From assembly GCA_023416895.1 (NCBI GenBank), contig JAEZGQ010000113.1, positions 1-17,041 on the forward strand: a DNA stretch of 17,041 bases. Reading direction: 5' to 3'. Shown here piece after piece: positions 6,469 to 13,445 of this stretch. A program made the position numbers and the translations under genes. Source of the DNA: Bacillota bacterium (GTDB lineage: Bacteria > Bacillota > Clostridia > Christensenellales > CAG-138). A model generated the notes under the pieces. It was not told the origin of the DNA, did not search any database, and saw only the letters and a program-made list of their open reading frames with translations. How positions within the stretch are numbered: position 1 is the first letter of the stretch; every line of letters starts with the position of its first letter.

Positions 6469-8040
6469 TTAAACCCGCTCCAATGGAAGCGTAAAGCTGA
6501 CGGCGGTGCCTTCTCCTAAGTTACTGCGTACGCTTATTTCTCCCCCGTGGGTCTCGATGATATGCTTACAAATATAAAGCCCAAGGCCCGTGCCTGTTTC
6601 CCGTCCGGCACGGGCCTTTTCTTCTTCTCCGTCATAGCTTTTGAACCGCTCAAACAAGTGCGGCAGGCGCTCCGGTGTGATGCCCTCCCCGGTATCGGCC
6701 ACGGTCACAGTGACATATGAACCTACATCCTCGCACGAAATCCTAATCACGCCGTCGCGGGTATGCCTGGCTGCGTTAGAGATGAGGTTGACCAACACTT
6801 GGGATATACGGTTTTCATCGCAGACTACATTCGGAAGGTTTGCACCATGCTCAATTTTAAGCACATTGTTGTTCTTCGCGAACACCGGGTAATAGGTGTT
6901 AACTGTCCTTTGGATGATCGCGAAAATGGAGGCGGGGCGCGCATCCATCATCATGCGCCCTTCGTCAATGCGGACAGAGTCGAGTATCTGTGTAACCATC
7001 AGCGCCAAGCGGTCGGACTCGGAGGCAATGAGCTTCATGTTATTTTCCACCTCGCCCATCCCCGGCGTTTCTGCAAGGATCTTTTGGCTGTATTGCGCGT
7101 AGCCGCTCATAACCGTGAGCGGTGTTTTCAACTCGTGAGATACGTTGCCCAAAAACTCTGTTTTGAGCTTGCCCAGCCGCTGCAGCATGGCCTTTTCTTC
7201 CTCCACCACGCGGAGCAAATCGCGCTGCCGCTCCTGTTCCCGCTCCACAGGGTTTACCACTACACGGGCAAGATGACGCGATGCAAAGGGGAGCACAATG
7301 AGGAGGAGTATGGTGGCGAGCAAAGCTCCCATCGCCGACTGCCGCGCCGTTTTCGTCATGTTCGCAATGGTATTTCCGGTTTCGGTATCCATAAGCTGTC
7401 TAAGGCCTTCTGACGTCGCCAACGTTTGGATATTTGGCACAAACATGCCTACGCGGTAGTCCCCATCGCCAAACTGATACCAGGCAAGCAACATGCCATC
7501 GGCCCCTTTGGTGTAAGATGCGCCTGTCGCAAACTCGCGCAAATCCTTCTCAAAACTTCTGTCCGGAGCTTCACCCGCTTCATAAAGTTGCGTATAATAG
7601 CTGTCTGCCACGCCGAGGAAGGTTTGCATGTCCGTTCCGTGAGCATAAAACGCATCATCGATCAACAGAAACACCATTGCACCTTCCGCTTCAAGAAGAT
7701 CGGGATAGTCGTAGGTGTTGTTGATGAAATCGTATGCCTCGCCTAAAAGCGCGTTCCAATCGGGCGTTTGTTGTTGTGCGGAAAGCTCTTCCAATCGATG
7801 GTCTAAAAGCTTTGCCTGCGACATCGCATATACCTGACGTACATACGTTTGTTGCTGGTAAAACGCCATTTCAACCATATGGTGCACATTGTCCGATAGC
7901 TGGCGGGCATCTTCACGCGAGCTTTGAAGCATATGCGTGAGCGTAATGGCAAAGCTGCCCATGCAAATCAGCACCGCCGCCAACGCAACCGCGAGCATAA
8001 TCGTGAGCAGGCGGCCGCGAAGCTTAAGCCTGTCCCACAT
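6469..8040 (-). CDS. Membrane sensor histidine kinase
   Basis: This is the sensor partner of the adjacent response regulator. With the chosen start it has 523 residues: helix one at 11-34, an extracytoplasmic sensor domain of about 200 residues, helix two near 236-254, a short linker (no convincing full HAMP), a coiled segment rich in E/R/Q, then HisKA with H302 in NVSHELKTPL. The ATPase domain follows, with N-box QVLVNLISNAARH, G1 VADTGEGI, F-box LFERF and G2 GTGLGLYI. The start at 8040 has AAGG five bases upstream. Upstream alternatives are an ATG at 8082 and a TTG at 8103, but the predicted promoter overlaps them. The external domain is not recognised. Its 3' end contains a plus-strand terminator, and its stop codon abuts that of the regulator. 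Confidence 0.9.
   Translation of the reverse strand: MWDRLKLRGRLLTIMLAVALAAVLICMGSFAITLTHMLQSSREDARQLSDNVHHMVEMAFYQQQTYVRQVYAMSQAKLLDHRLEELSAQQQTPDWNALLGEAYDFINNTYDYPDLLEAEGAMVFLLIDDAFYAHGTDMQTFLGVADSYYTQLYEAGEAPDRSFEKDLREFATGASYTKGADGMLLAWYQFGDGDYRVGMFVPNIQTLATSEGLRQLMDTETGNTIANMTKTARQSAMGALLATILLLIVLPFASRHLARVVVNPVEREQERQRDLLRVVEEEKAMLQRLGKLKTEFLGNVSHELKTPLTVMSGYAQYSQKILAETPGMGEVENNMKLIASESDRLALMVTQILDSVRIDEGRMMMDARPASIFAIIQRTVNTYYPVFAKNNNVLKIEHGANLPNVVCDENRISQVLVNLISNAARHTRDGVIRISCEDVGSYVTVTVADTGEGITPERLPHLFERFKSYDGEEEKARAGRETGTGLGLYICKHIIETHGGEISVRSNLGEGTAVSFTLPLERV
6583..6630 (+). terminator. Plus-strand terminator embedded in the kinase coding sequence
   Basis: A perfect 12-bp stem, AAGGCCCGTGCC (6583-6594) with GGCACGGGCCTT (6607-6618), has a 12-base loop and is followed by TTCTTCTTCT on the plus strand. 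It lies about 115 bases after the response regulator stop, inside the codons for the kinase lid and G2 box (K-A-R-A-G through T-G-L). There is no T-run on the minus strand, so kinase transcription should pass. It is the first convincing terminator for the regulator mRNA. Confidence 0.65.
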
Positions 8041-8089
8041 GCTTGCCTTTTTGATTTCTATATTTATTTCTTTGTTTCTCATGTTTAAA

Positions 8090-8118
8090 AGTATAGCACA
8101 CAATTCATATAATGTTTA
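8090..8118 (-). promoter_or_regulatory. Predicted sigma-A promoter of the sensor kinase gene
   Basis: On the minus strand, TAAACA (8113-8118), a 17-base spacer and TATACT (8090-8095) preceded by TGC form an extended -10 promoter. Transcription would begin near 8083. This leaves a leader of about 43 bases before the kinase start at 8040 and makes the more upstream start codons unlikely. Confidence 0.6.
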
Positions 8119-8291
8119 TCTCCTCAACCTTCAAGTGTTTAGCCTGAACATTATCAGGTGCTCATTGTCGGCTACGTTACAGCTCAATCGCGCCAGGTAA
8201 GCATGAAACGGAAGGAACGTGCCAAAAAGACCGAGATGGCAACGCGCAAATTTAGAAGTCTGAAGTAACAAAATGATAAATATACCATACG

Positions 8292-8319
8292 AAAACGCCC
8301 TTCCGATTTCGGAGGGGCG
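8292..8319 (-). terminator. Terminator of the GntR-family gene
   Basis: On the minus strand CGCCCCTCCGA pairs with TCGGAAGGGCG (8319 down to 8296; one G-T pair, tight loop) and is followed by TTTTCGT. It lies about 120 bases after the GntR-family stop codon and isolates that gene from the kinase promoter. Confidence 0.7.
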
Positions 8320-8441
8320 AGTGTTATAGCGGGGAGTAGGGGGAAAGTTAAAGACTCTATTGCTCGGCAAACATTATTGGTAATATTACAATCTGTTTTT
8401 TCTGTATGGATTTGCGTTGAAGCGCCCTTTGAAAAACTACC

Positions 8442-9185
8442 TCAGCGAGCGGAGAAGCGGAACCGCGTTAGCTCGCCAACCCACAGCGTATTGGAAAACT
8501 GAATCAACTTGTCTTCCGCAAAATGGGTGGATTGTATGCGAAGGAGCGAAGCATCGTACGGCACAGACAAAAGCGGCGCTTCTTGCGCGTTTGCTTTGGT
8601 GGCTTCAATGATATTATCCACACGGGAAATGGTGTAGTTATAGCGGAGCTTAAGCGTGGCCGTAACACTGGTATCAATTAGGCCTTCTTCAACCAAACGC
8701 GGTACGTACAAGGCCGGGAACCACGCATGGTTGAGGCCGATGGGGTACCCGTTTTTTGAAAAGATGCGGCAGAGGTAAACAAGCGGAAAATTGGCCTCGT
8801 CCGCAGCGAATACTTCCGTTACGTACTGCGGCGGCTCGTGATCGAGGCGAAGCTCCAGTATGGTGCTTTGGTTTCGCAAATGCGGGGCGCGTACATCGCG
8901 AACGGAGGGAAGGTTTAAATCCTCCACAAAGGGCTTAGGACTTCCAATCAAATAAGCGCCCTTGCCTTGGTGCCTGGCAATGATGAATCGCTTTTCAAGT
9001 TCCGCCATTGCCTGACGGATCGTTACGCGGCTTACACCATACTCCGTGGAAAGCACGGGCTCCGAAGGCAGGCGGTCACCAATTTTCCATTCGTTTTTGT
9101 TGATGCGGCCCATCATATCGTTAAGGATCTGGTGATAGGCGGGAATGGGGGATGATTTGTCAATCAGTTCCTGTTTGCTGTTCAT
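8442..9185 (-). CDS. GntR-family transcriptional regulator, HutC (UTRA) subfamily
   Basis: This is a probable repressor of the divergent transport and catabolism operon. The 247-residue protein has an N-terminal winged helix (about 10-80) with the typical helix-turn-helix LSTEYGVSRVTIRQAMAEL and wing RHQGKGAYL. The C-terminal effector domain (about 95-240) shows the UTRA pattern of HutC-type proteins, including PLVYLCRIF and a long sensory beta region. UTRA domains bind small ligands such as sugar phosphates or related metabolites, which then release DNA. The start at 9185 is preferred: it is an ATG with TAGG eight bases upstream, whereas the open frame further upstream starts with TTG inside the candidate operator region. 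Consensus promoter elements lie at 9243-9270. Placement next to a sugar ABC operon is classical for this subfamily. Confidence 0.9.
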   Translation of the reverse strand: MNSKQELIDKSSPIPAYHQILNDMMGRINKNEWKIGDRLPSEPVLSTEYGVSRVTIRQAMAELEKRFIIARHQGKGAYLIGSPKPFVEDLNLPSVRDVRAPHLRNQSTILELRLDHEPPQYVTEVFAADEANFPLVYLCRIFSKNGYPIGLNHAWFPALYVPRLVEEGLIDTSVTATLKLRYNYTISRVDNIIEATKANAQEAPLLSVPYDASLLRIQSTHFAEDKLIQFSNTLWVGELTRFRFSAR

Positions 9186-9211
9186 ATTGCTGCCTACTTT
9201 ATATTGTGTTA

Positions 9212-9227
9212 TGTGGTCTATACAACC
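9212..9227. promoter_or_regulatory. Candidate HutC-type operator in the gntR leader
   Basis: The segment contains GTCTATAC (9216-9223), which fits the GTMTAKAC core I recall for HutC-subfamily operators. Over 16 bases it agrees at 12 positions with the NagR/DasR dre site AGTGGTCTAGACCACT. It lies about 10-25 bases after the predicted start of the gntR transcript, where a bound dimer would block elongation (autorepression). Its symmetry is imperfect. Confidence 0.45.
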
Positions 9228-9242
9228 AGTCAAGTCAATTCC

Positions 9243-9270
9243 ATTATAACCAAATCAGATACCCTGTCAA
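9243..9270 (-). promoter_or_regulatory. Consensus sigma-A promoter of the gntR-type gene
   Basis: On the minus strand TTGACA (9265-9270), a 16-base spacer and TATAAT (9243-9248) match both consensus hexamers exactly. Transcription should begin near 9236. The -35 half is the mirror of the -35 of the divergent operon: CTGTCAATA (9264-9272) and TATTGACAG (9289-9297) form a perfect inverted repeat. Confidence 0.8.
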
Positions 9271-9290
9271 TAAAAAACAAAAACAGGATA

Positions 9291-9318
9291 TTGACAGCAC
9301 GTAAACTTGTGTTATCAT
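9291..9318 (+). promoter_or_regulatory. Promoter of the transport/catabolism operon
   Basis: TTGACA (9291-9296), a 16-base spacer and TATCAT (9313-9318) with an upstream TG (extended -10) form a strong sigma-A promoter. Transcription should begin near 9325. It is back to back with the gntR promoter, the two -35 boxes being 20 bases apart. Confidence 0.8.
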
Positions 9319-9327
9319 TAATACAAG
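9306..9327. promoter_or_regulatory. Candidate repressor operator overlapping the operon -10
   Basis: CTTGTGTTA-TCAT-TAATACAAG is an inverted repeat with nine-base arms and one mismatch. It spans the -10 and the predicted transcription start, the standard place for steric repression. The TTGT...ACAA outer part resembles operators of HutC-subfamily regulators, so the divergent GntR-family protein is the likely ligand. The four-base centre makes it longer than the candidate site at 9212-9227, so the two may not bind alike. Confidence 0.5.
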
Positions 9328-9377
9328 CAAACAAGTTTTGGCGAATTCTGTTCAGTTCTGTAATTCGGGAGAGCCAC

Positions 9378-10244
9378 ATGAAAAAGACTTTGTTTAAAAA
9401 AATAGAACCATTTCTTTATTTGTTGCCCGCTTTGTTTTTTATTGTTCTCTTTACATACTACCCGTTTATCAACACGGTCGGCAAGAGCTTCTTTTTGACC
9501 AACTCCATGGGTGTGGTACGGGAATATGTAGGTTTGGAAAACTATACCCGCATTCTGCAGGACAAGGATTTCCTCGCAGCCGTAAAAAACACATTCATCT
9601 ATGTGCTGACCTCCGTGCCGGCATCGATCGTCATTGCGCTTTTGCTCGCGTTGATCGCCAACAAAAAAACGCGCTCCTCCTCGGCTTATGAAACCATGTT
9701 TGCAATCACCATGGCGATGTCCACCTCGGTTTGCGCCATGATTTTCCAGCTGATCTACAATCCCTCCTTGGGCATTCTTAACGAGTTTCTCGGAACAAAA
9801 ATCAGCTGGCTGACAGACAGCCGTTATACCTTATACTCCATCAGCTTCATATCGGTATGGATGAACATCGGTTACAACTTTCTATTCCTGCTGGCGGCGG
9901 TACGCGCGGTGCCCGACGAGCTTTTGGAATGCGCAAACATAGAAGGCGCAAACATGTTCAAAAAAACGACGCATATTATACTCCCCATCATCTCTCCCAC
10001 GGTGTTTTTCCTGATCGTAAACTCACTGGCGCGTTCGATGATGATGTCGGGCCTTGTTATCATTTTGACCGACGGCGGGCGCAGCGGAACGGCTTCTACG
10101 ATGATCTCCTATATGTATTCGCAGGCCGTGTTGGCTCAAAATTACAACAACGGCTTTGCGGCAGCCATTGTCGCATTCATCATCACATTCGTGCTGCTTC
10201 TCGTCAGCTTCTCCTTTGAGAAGAAGACCGTATACTACAAATGA
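9378..10244 (+). CDS. Carbohydrate ABC transporter permease, MalF/UgpA type
   Basis: This is an integral membrane subunit (288 residues) of a CUT1-type importer. About six hydrophobic segments can be seen, beginning with FLYLLPALFFIVLFTYYPF near residues 12-30. The cytoplasmic EAA loop that docks the ATPase starts at E181 (ELLECANIEGA...ILP), with the second Ala replaced by Cys but the G and ILP kept. The start is the ATG with GGGAG six bases upstream; the frame is open further upstream but crosses the promoter. A 6-bp stem (CGAATT / AATTCG, 9342-9367) ends against the ribosome binding site. It is the first gene of the operon, 13 bases before the partner permease. Confidence 0.9.
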   Translation: MKKTLFKKIEPFLYLLPALFFIVLFTYYPFINTVGKSFFLTNSMGVVREYVGLENYTRILQDKDFLAAVKNTFIYVLTSVPASIVIALLLALIANKKTRSSSAYETMFAITMAMSTSVCAMIFQLIYNPSLGILNEFLGTKISWLTDSRYTLYSISFISVWMNIGYNFLFLLAAVRAVPDELLECANIEGANMFKKTTHIILPIISPTVFFLIVNSLARSMMMSGLVIILTDGGRSGTASTMISYMYSQAVLAQNYNNGFAAAIVAFIITFVLLLVSFSFEKKTVYYK

Positions 10245-10257
10245 GGGGAAAACGGCC

Positions 10258-11103
10258 ATGAAAAACACTCAGGCGTTAAAGCTCAAAAAGAAGGCTTATT
10301 CCGGCGCGCATCAAGCTTTCGCTCTTGTCGTAGGCGCGGTGATTTTGCTGCCGATCATCTATTGCTTTTTCGTATCCTTCATGAAACCGACGCAGATACA
10401 GTCTATTCCACCTACCTTCTTTCCGCGGGAATGGACTCTTGAAAACTACAAGACCGTGTTTGAAACGACCACCATCGGCCGATTTATGCTCAACTCCCTA
10501 ATCCTAGCCGGCGGCTCGAGCATCATCCGCATCATAACGGCAAGCTTGGCTGCATTCGCCTTTTCCTTTTTCAATTTTCGCGGCAAAAACATACTGTTTT
10601 TGCTGTGCCTCGGCACCATCATGATACCTATGGACGTCGTGCTGGTTACAAACTATCAAACCGTATCAAAGCTCGGTCTTATAAACTCATATCTTGGCAT
10701 GATGAGTGTGTTCTGCGTTGCGGCAATGAACATTTTCATGATGCGCCAAAACTTTCTGACCTTTTCAAAAAGCCTGCAAGAGGCGGCGTATGTGGATGGG
10801 TGCGGCAACTTCAGGTTTTTCGTAAAAATCCTTATGCCCACCTCGCTCCCTGTGATGACCACGGTTTTCATTTCATCGTTTATCAGCACATGGAATACCT
10901 ACCTTTGGCCGATGCTCGTAACGAACAAGCCCCTGATGCGTACGGTACAGATTGGCGTGACCATGCTCAACTATGAAGATGGCAATGTGTACGGGCCGAT
11001 TATGGCAGCATCCATGCTGGTGCTTCTACCGACTGTTGCGGTATTTTTGATCTTCCGTAAGAAGATCGTCAGTGGAATGATGGGCGGCTCTGTCAAGGGC
11101 TAA
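10258..11103 (+). CDS. Carbohydrate ABC transporter permease, MalG/UgpE type
   Basis: This is the second membrane subunit of the same importer (281 residues). It begins with a basic stretch, then the helix ALVVGAVILLPIIYCFFVSFM, followed by the conserved FFPREWTLENYKTVF segment typical of UgpE-type permeases. The EAA loop reads SLQEAAYVDGCGNFRFFVKILMP, close to consensus. The C-terminus ends in RKKIVSGMMGGSVKG, the usual 'F.....G...GavKG' tail of MalG-type proteins. The start ATG has GGGG eleven to fourteen bases upstream, within the 13-base gap after the first permease stop. No ATPase is encoded in the window, so a shared MsmX-type ATPase is probably used, as is common for CUT1 systems in Bacillota. 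Confidence 0.92.
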   Translation: MKNTQALKLKKKAYSGAHQAFALVVGAVILLPIIYCFFVSFMKPTQIQSIPPTFFPREWTLENYKTVFETTTIGRFMLNSLILAGGSSIIRIITASLAAFAFSFFNFRGKNILFLLCLGTIMIPMDVVLVTNYQTVSKLGLINSYLGMMSVFCVAAMNIFMMRQNFLTFSKSLQEAAYVDGCGNFRFFVKILMPTSLPVMTTVFISSFISTWNTYLWPMLVTNKPLMRTVQIGVTMLNYEDGNVYGPIMAASMLVLLPTVAVFLIFRKKIVSGMMGGSVKG

Positions 11104-11144
11104 TCCCTCATAACATAAACACACAACACTAAGGAGGAAAACAC

Positions 11145-12578
11145 ATGAAGAAGATTCTGGCGATTTTACTTTCCGTATGGATGCTGGCTTCGCTGGCCGC
11201 GGGCTGCGCACCGAAGGAACCCGTAACGCCCGATCAGGGTGGCGCGCAGACGGCGGCTCCGGCCCCCGCCAACACCGCTGCTCCCGAAAACAACGTGATA
11301 GAACCCGTTACGATCCAGTTCTGGAACTCCGCAGAAGGCGCAATGGCCACTTCTGTTGAACACCTTGTGAACCTTTTCAACACCACGGTTGGCGCGGAAA
11401 AGGGTATTACCGTTGAATCCGTATTCCAGGGTGGCGACGTTGTAGAAAAGCTTAAGACGCTCGCGCAGGCCGGCGACTATAAAAACTTCCCGAACGTCGG
11501 CCAAATCTACGCTGCCGGCCTGTCCTCCGTGTTTAACATGGGCGATTCTCTGATGTACATGGACGACATCTATGCTTCGGGTGAATATGATATCACCGTC
11601 GCAAAAGAGGATATCCTCGATATCTTCGTCCGCTCCTATACCTACGAGGGCAAATGGGCGGGCATGCCGCTTAACGCCTCGACGCTTCTTATGTACTACA
11701 ACATGGATGCGGTTCGCGAAGCCGGGCTCGACGCCGCTAACCCGCCTAAAACAATTGCCGAGCTTGCCGAGTGGACGGCTGCCTTAACCAAGAAAGCTGC
11801 CGACGGCTCCGTGGAGCGCTATGGCATGAACGTGCAAATTGACCGCTACGAGCTTGTGAACTTCCTTATGGGCATCAGCGATGGCGATTGCAACTTCATT
11901 GGCGATAACGAAGGCGGCCGTGCGGGCATGATGACCAAGCTTACCATCGGCGAGGACGGCTCTTTGAACAAGTTCCTCACGGAATGGGAAAAAGTGATTG
12001 CCACGGGCGGTTATAAGCCCGTCAACGACGATGAACGCGGCGAGTTTTTCAATGGCCTTTCCGCCATTAACTTTCAGTCCAGCGCACAGCTGACCACCAT
12101 GATCAACGGTGCGGAAGGCAAATTCGAGCTTGGCGTAGCTCCGATCCCTCACGCTACTGCCGAAGATAAGGTAGGCGCGTCGGTAGGCGGCGGCTCCGTG
12201 TGCATGTTCAATGTGGGTACTGATGCGCAAAAGCAGGCGTCTTTTGAGTTTGTACAGTTCCTCGCCTCGCCGGAAAGCCAGCTCTATCTGTTCAAAAACA
12301 ACGGTTACCTCCCTGTAAACAAGGCTAGCTACGAGCTTGACGAATACAAGGCCTACGTTGTCGAAGAACCCCGCGCGCAGGTTGCCGTGGATCAGCTTAC
12401 CGTTTCTAACGCCGGCATGCAGGAACCGTTTGACCTTATCATGTCCGAGTTCAACGGCCTTGTAAAGAGCAACATGATAGAATTTGCCAACGGCAATATC
12501 ACCAAGGAAGAGTGCGAACGCAACATTGTAGATGGTTTTAATGCCAAACTTACCGAGTATATTCGCGCCAACGGGTAA
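11145..12578 (+). CDS. Sugar-type ABC transporter solute-binding lipoprotein
   Basis: This is the extracellular receptor of the importer (477 residues, large for CUT1 receptors but within range). The signal peptide ends in LAAGC, predicting Cys21 as the lipid-anchored residue. An Ala/Pro-rich tether (about 25-50) leads into a two-lobe periplasmic-binding fold of the UgpB/MalE class: ITIQFWN-like first strand (VTIQFWNSAEG), the inter-lobe region WAGMPLNASTLLMYYNMDAVREAGLD, and the C-terminal FVQFLASPESQLYLFKNNGYLPVNKASY pattern shared by the family. AAGGAGG precedes the start at ideal distance. The ligand cannot be predicted; the downstream enzymes hint at a sugar or a glycosylated base. A GC-rich hairpin follows the stop. 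Confidence 0.93.
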   Translation: MKKILAILLSVWMLASLAAGCAPKEPVTPDQGGAQTAAPAPANTAAPENNVIEPVTIQFWNSAEGAMATSVEHLVNLFNTTVGAEKGITVESVFQGGDVVEKLKTLAQAGDYKNFPNVGQIYAAGLSSVFNMGDSLMYMDDIYASGEYDITVAKEDILDIFVRSYTYEGKWAGMPLNASTLLMYYNMDAVREAGLDAANPPKTIAELAEWTAALTKKAADGSVERYGMNVQIDRYELVNFLMGISDGDCNFIGDNEGGRAGMMTKLTIGEDGSLNKFLTEWEKVIATGGYKPVNDDERGEFFNGLSAINFQSSAQLTTMINGAEGKFELGVAPIPHATAEDKVGASVGGGSVCMFNVGTDAQKQASFEFVQFLASPESQLYLFKNNGYLPVNKASYELDEYKAYVVEEPRAQVAVDQLTVSNAGMQEPFDLIMSEFNGLVKSNMIEFANGNITKEECERNIVDGFNAKLTEYIRANG

Positions 12579-12597
12579 CGCGAAACCCGTAAAGCAG

Positions 12598-12622
12598 GGG
12601 GGGGCGCCGACTGCGCTCCCCC
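12598..12622 (+). terminator. Intercistronic GC-rich hairpin after the binding-protein gene
   Basis: GGGGGGGCGC pairs with GCGCTCCCCC (10 bp, one G-T pair, loop CGACT). Only ATTTCC follows, so it is a poor terminator. In ABC operons such hairpins after the receptor gene often protect the 3' end of the upstream message or give partial termination, so the receptor is made in excess over the enzymes. The run of eight G (12597-12604) is also a spot where sequencing errors are common. Confidence 0.55.
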
Positions 12623-12644
12623 ATTTCCCAAAAAGGAGTTTGGC

Positions 12645-13442
12645 ATGATTCGACTTGTAATCTGCGATATGGACGGTACGATTATCGGCAAAGATGAGCA
12701 GCTTCCCCAGGAGCTTCCTGCGCTGATAAGCGAGCTAAAGGAAAGAGGCATTCTCTTTTCAATTGCCACGGGCCGATCGGAAGCGTTTATGGAGCCTTTG
12801 ATCCGTCGCATGGGCGTTGATGTTCCCTATGTGGCCTCCAACGGCGCAACCATTATGCAAAACGGCCAAGCACGGCTGCGCAAGCAGTTCCCAATCCATG
12901 AGGTGCGCCACATTTTGGAAATGGCGCAGGAAATGGGTATGTCGCTCGTGTTCACAAGCGGCGGAGCAGACCGTGTTATTAAGATCACGCCGTGGCTTAT
13001 GAAGGAAGCGGACAAGCATGGCACAGCCTATGCGGCGGAACCTTTTGCCGAGGCGGAGTGGGAAAGCTACCGCGCCGAGAAGGTTTTGATTATGGACGAG
13101 GTGCGCGACGGGCGTATCAGCATCATCGAGGATATGTGTAAGGCCTCCCTTGGCGGAAGCTTTTGTTATGTGCGCTACCGTGACAAGGCGGTGGAGCTTA
13201 TGGAAAAAAGCGCCAATAAGGCTGAAGGGATACGCGAAATCTTGGCCATGTTGCAGATTCCCGTTTCCGAGGTGCTTGTGATCGGCGATGACGACAACGA
13301 CATTCAAATGTTTCAACTCGGGGCAGTATCAGCCGCTGTCGGAAACGCCTCGAAAAACGTCCTTCCCTATGTGAATTACCATTGTAAGGGAAATGAATTT
13401 GCGGGTGTTCAGGAAGCGATTCTTAAATATTGCGGGGTATAG
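12645..13442 (+). CDS. HAD-superfamily phosphatase, Cof (IIB) type
   Basis: This is a probable sugar-phosphate or related phosphatase (265 residues, normal for Cof-type proteins). Motif I is DMDGT with nucleophile D8 and acid D10; motif II is T42 in FSIATGRS; motif III is K192 in NKAEG; motif IV is GDDDNDIQM (D215-D219). The large insertion between motifs II and III is the C2B cap that sets substrate choice, and the VASNGA segment after motif II is typical. AAGGAG precedes the start. The stop is three bases before the next gene, so the two are tightly coupled. In this operon it may remove phosphate from an intermediate or detoxify accumulated sugar phosphates; both are inference, since substrates of Cof proteins are broad. 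Confidence 0.9.
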   Translation: MIRLVICDMDGTIIGKDEQLPQELPALISELKERGILFSIATGRSEAFMEPLIRRMGVDVPYVASNGATIMQNGQARLRKQFPIHEVRHILEMAQEMGMSLVFTSGGADRVIKITPWLMKEADKHGTAYAAEPFAEAEWESYRAEKVLIMDEVRDGRISIIEDMCKASLGGSFCYVRYRDKAVELMEKSANKAEGIREILAMLQIPVSEVLVIGDDDNDIQMFQLGAVSAAVGNASKNVLPYVNYHCKGNEFAGVQEAILKYCGV

Positions 13443-13445
13443 GCC

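Larger units (their letters stand above)
8041..8441. other. Gap between the kinase and GntR genes
   Basis: This region holds the kinase promoter (8090-8118) and the terminator of the gntR-type gene (8292-8319), both on the minus strand. Between them is about 170 bases with a small hairpin CCTGA / TCAGG (8143-8158) and a 21-codon basic plus-strand frame (8203-8268) without a good ribosome binding site. The stretch from 8320 to 8441 is the 3' untranslated part of the GntR transcript and shows nothing else recognisable. Confidence 0.55.

Noticed and set aside
8041..8103. Longer N-terminus of the sensor kinase starting at TTG 8103 or ATG 8082
   Set aside because: The predicted -10 (8090-8095) lies inside this stretch and neither codon has a ribosome binding site, while the ATG at 8040 has AAGG at proper distance.
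8203..8268. A 21-codon basic peptide frame (MKRKERAKK...) on plus
   Set aside because: Only a weak AGG upstream, no promoter seen, very short; cannot be told from chance.
9186..9233. TTG-initiated extension of the GntR-family protein
   Set aside because: It would translate through the candidate operator; the ATG at 9185 gives the usual N-terminal length for the family.
9204..9377. Upstream extension of the first sugar permease
   Set aside because: It would cover both divergent promoters and lacks a ribosome binding site; GGGAG and ATG at 9378 fit the family start.
9186..9377. A catabolite-response (cre) element in the operon control region
   Set aside because: I searched by eye for the TGNAANCGNNNNCA pattern and found no acceptable match.
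12597..12604. Run of eight G as a sign of a frameshift
   Set aside because: It lies between genes, and both neighbouring proteins are intact, so no reading frame depends on it.
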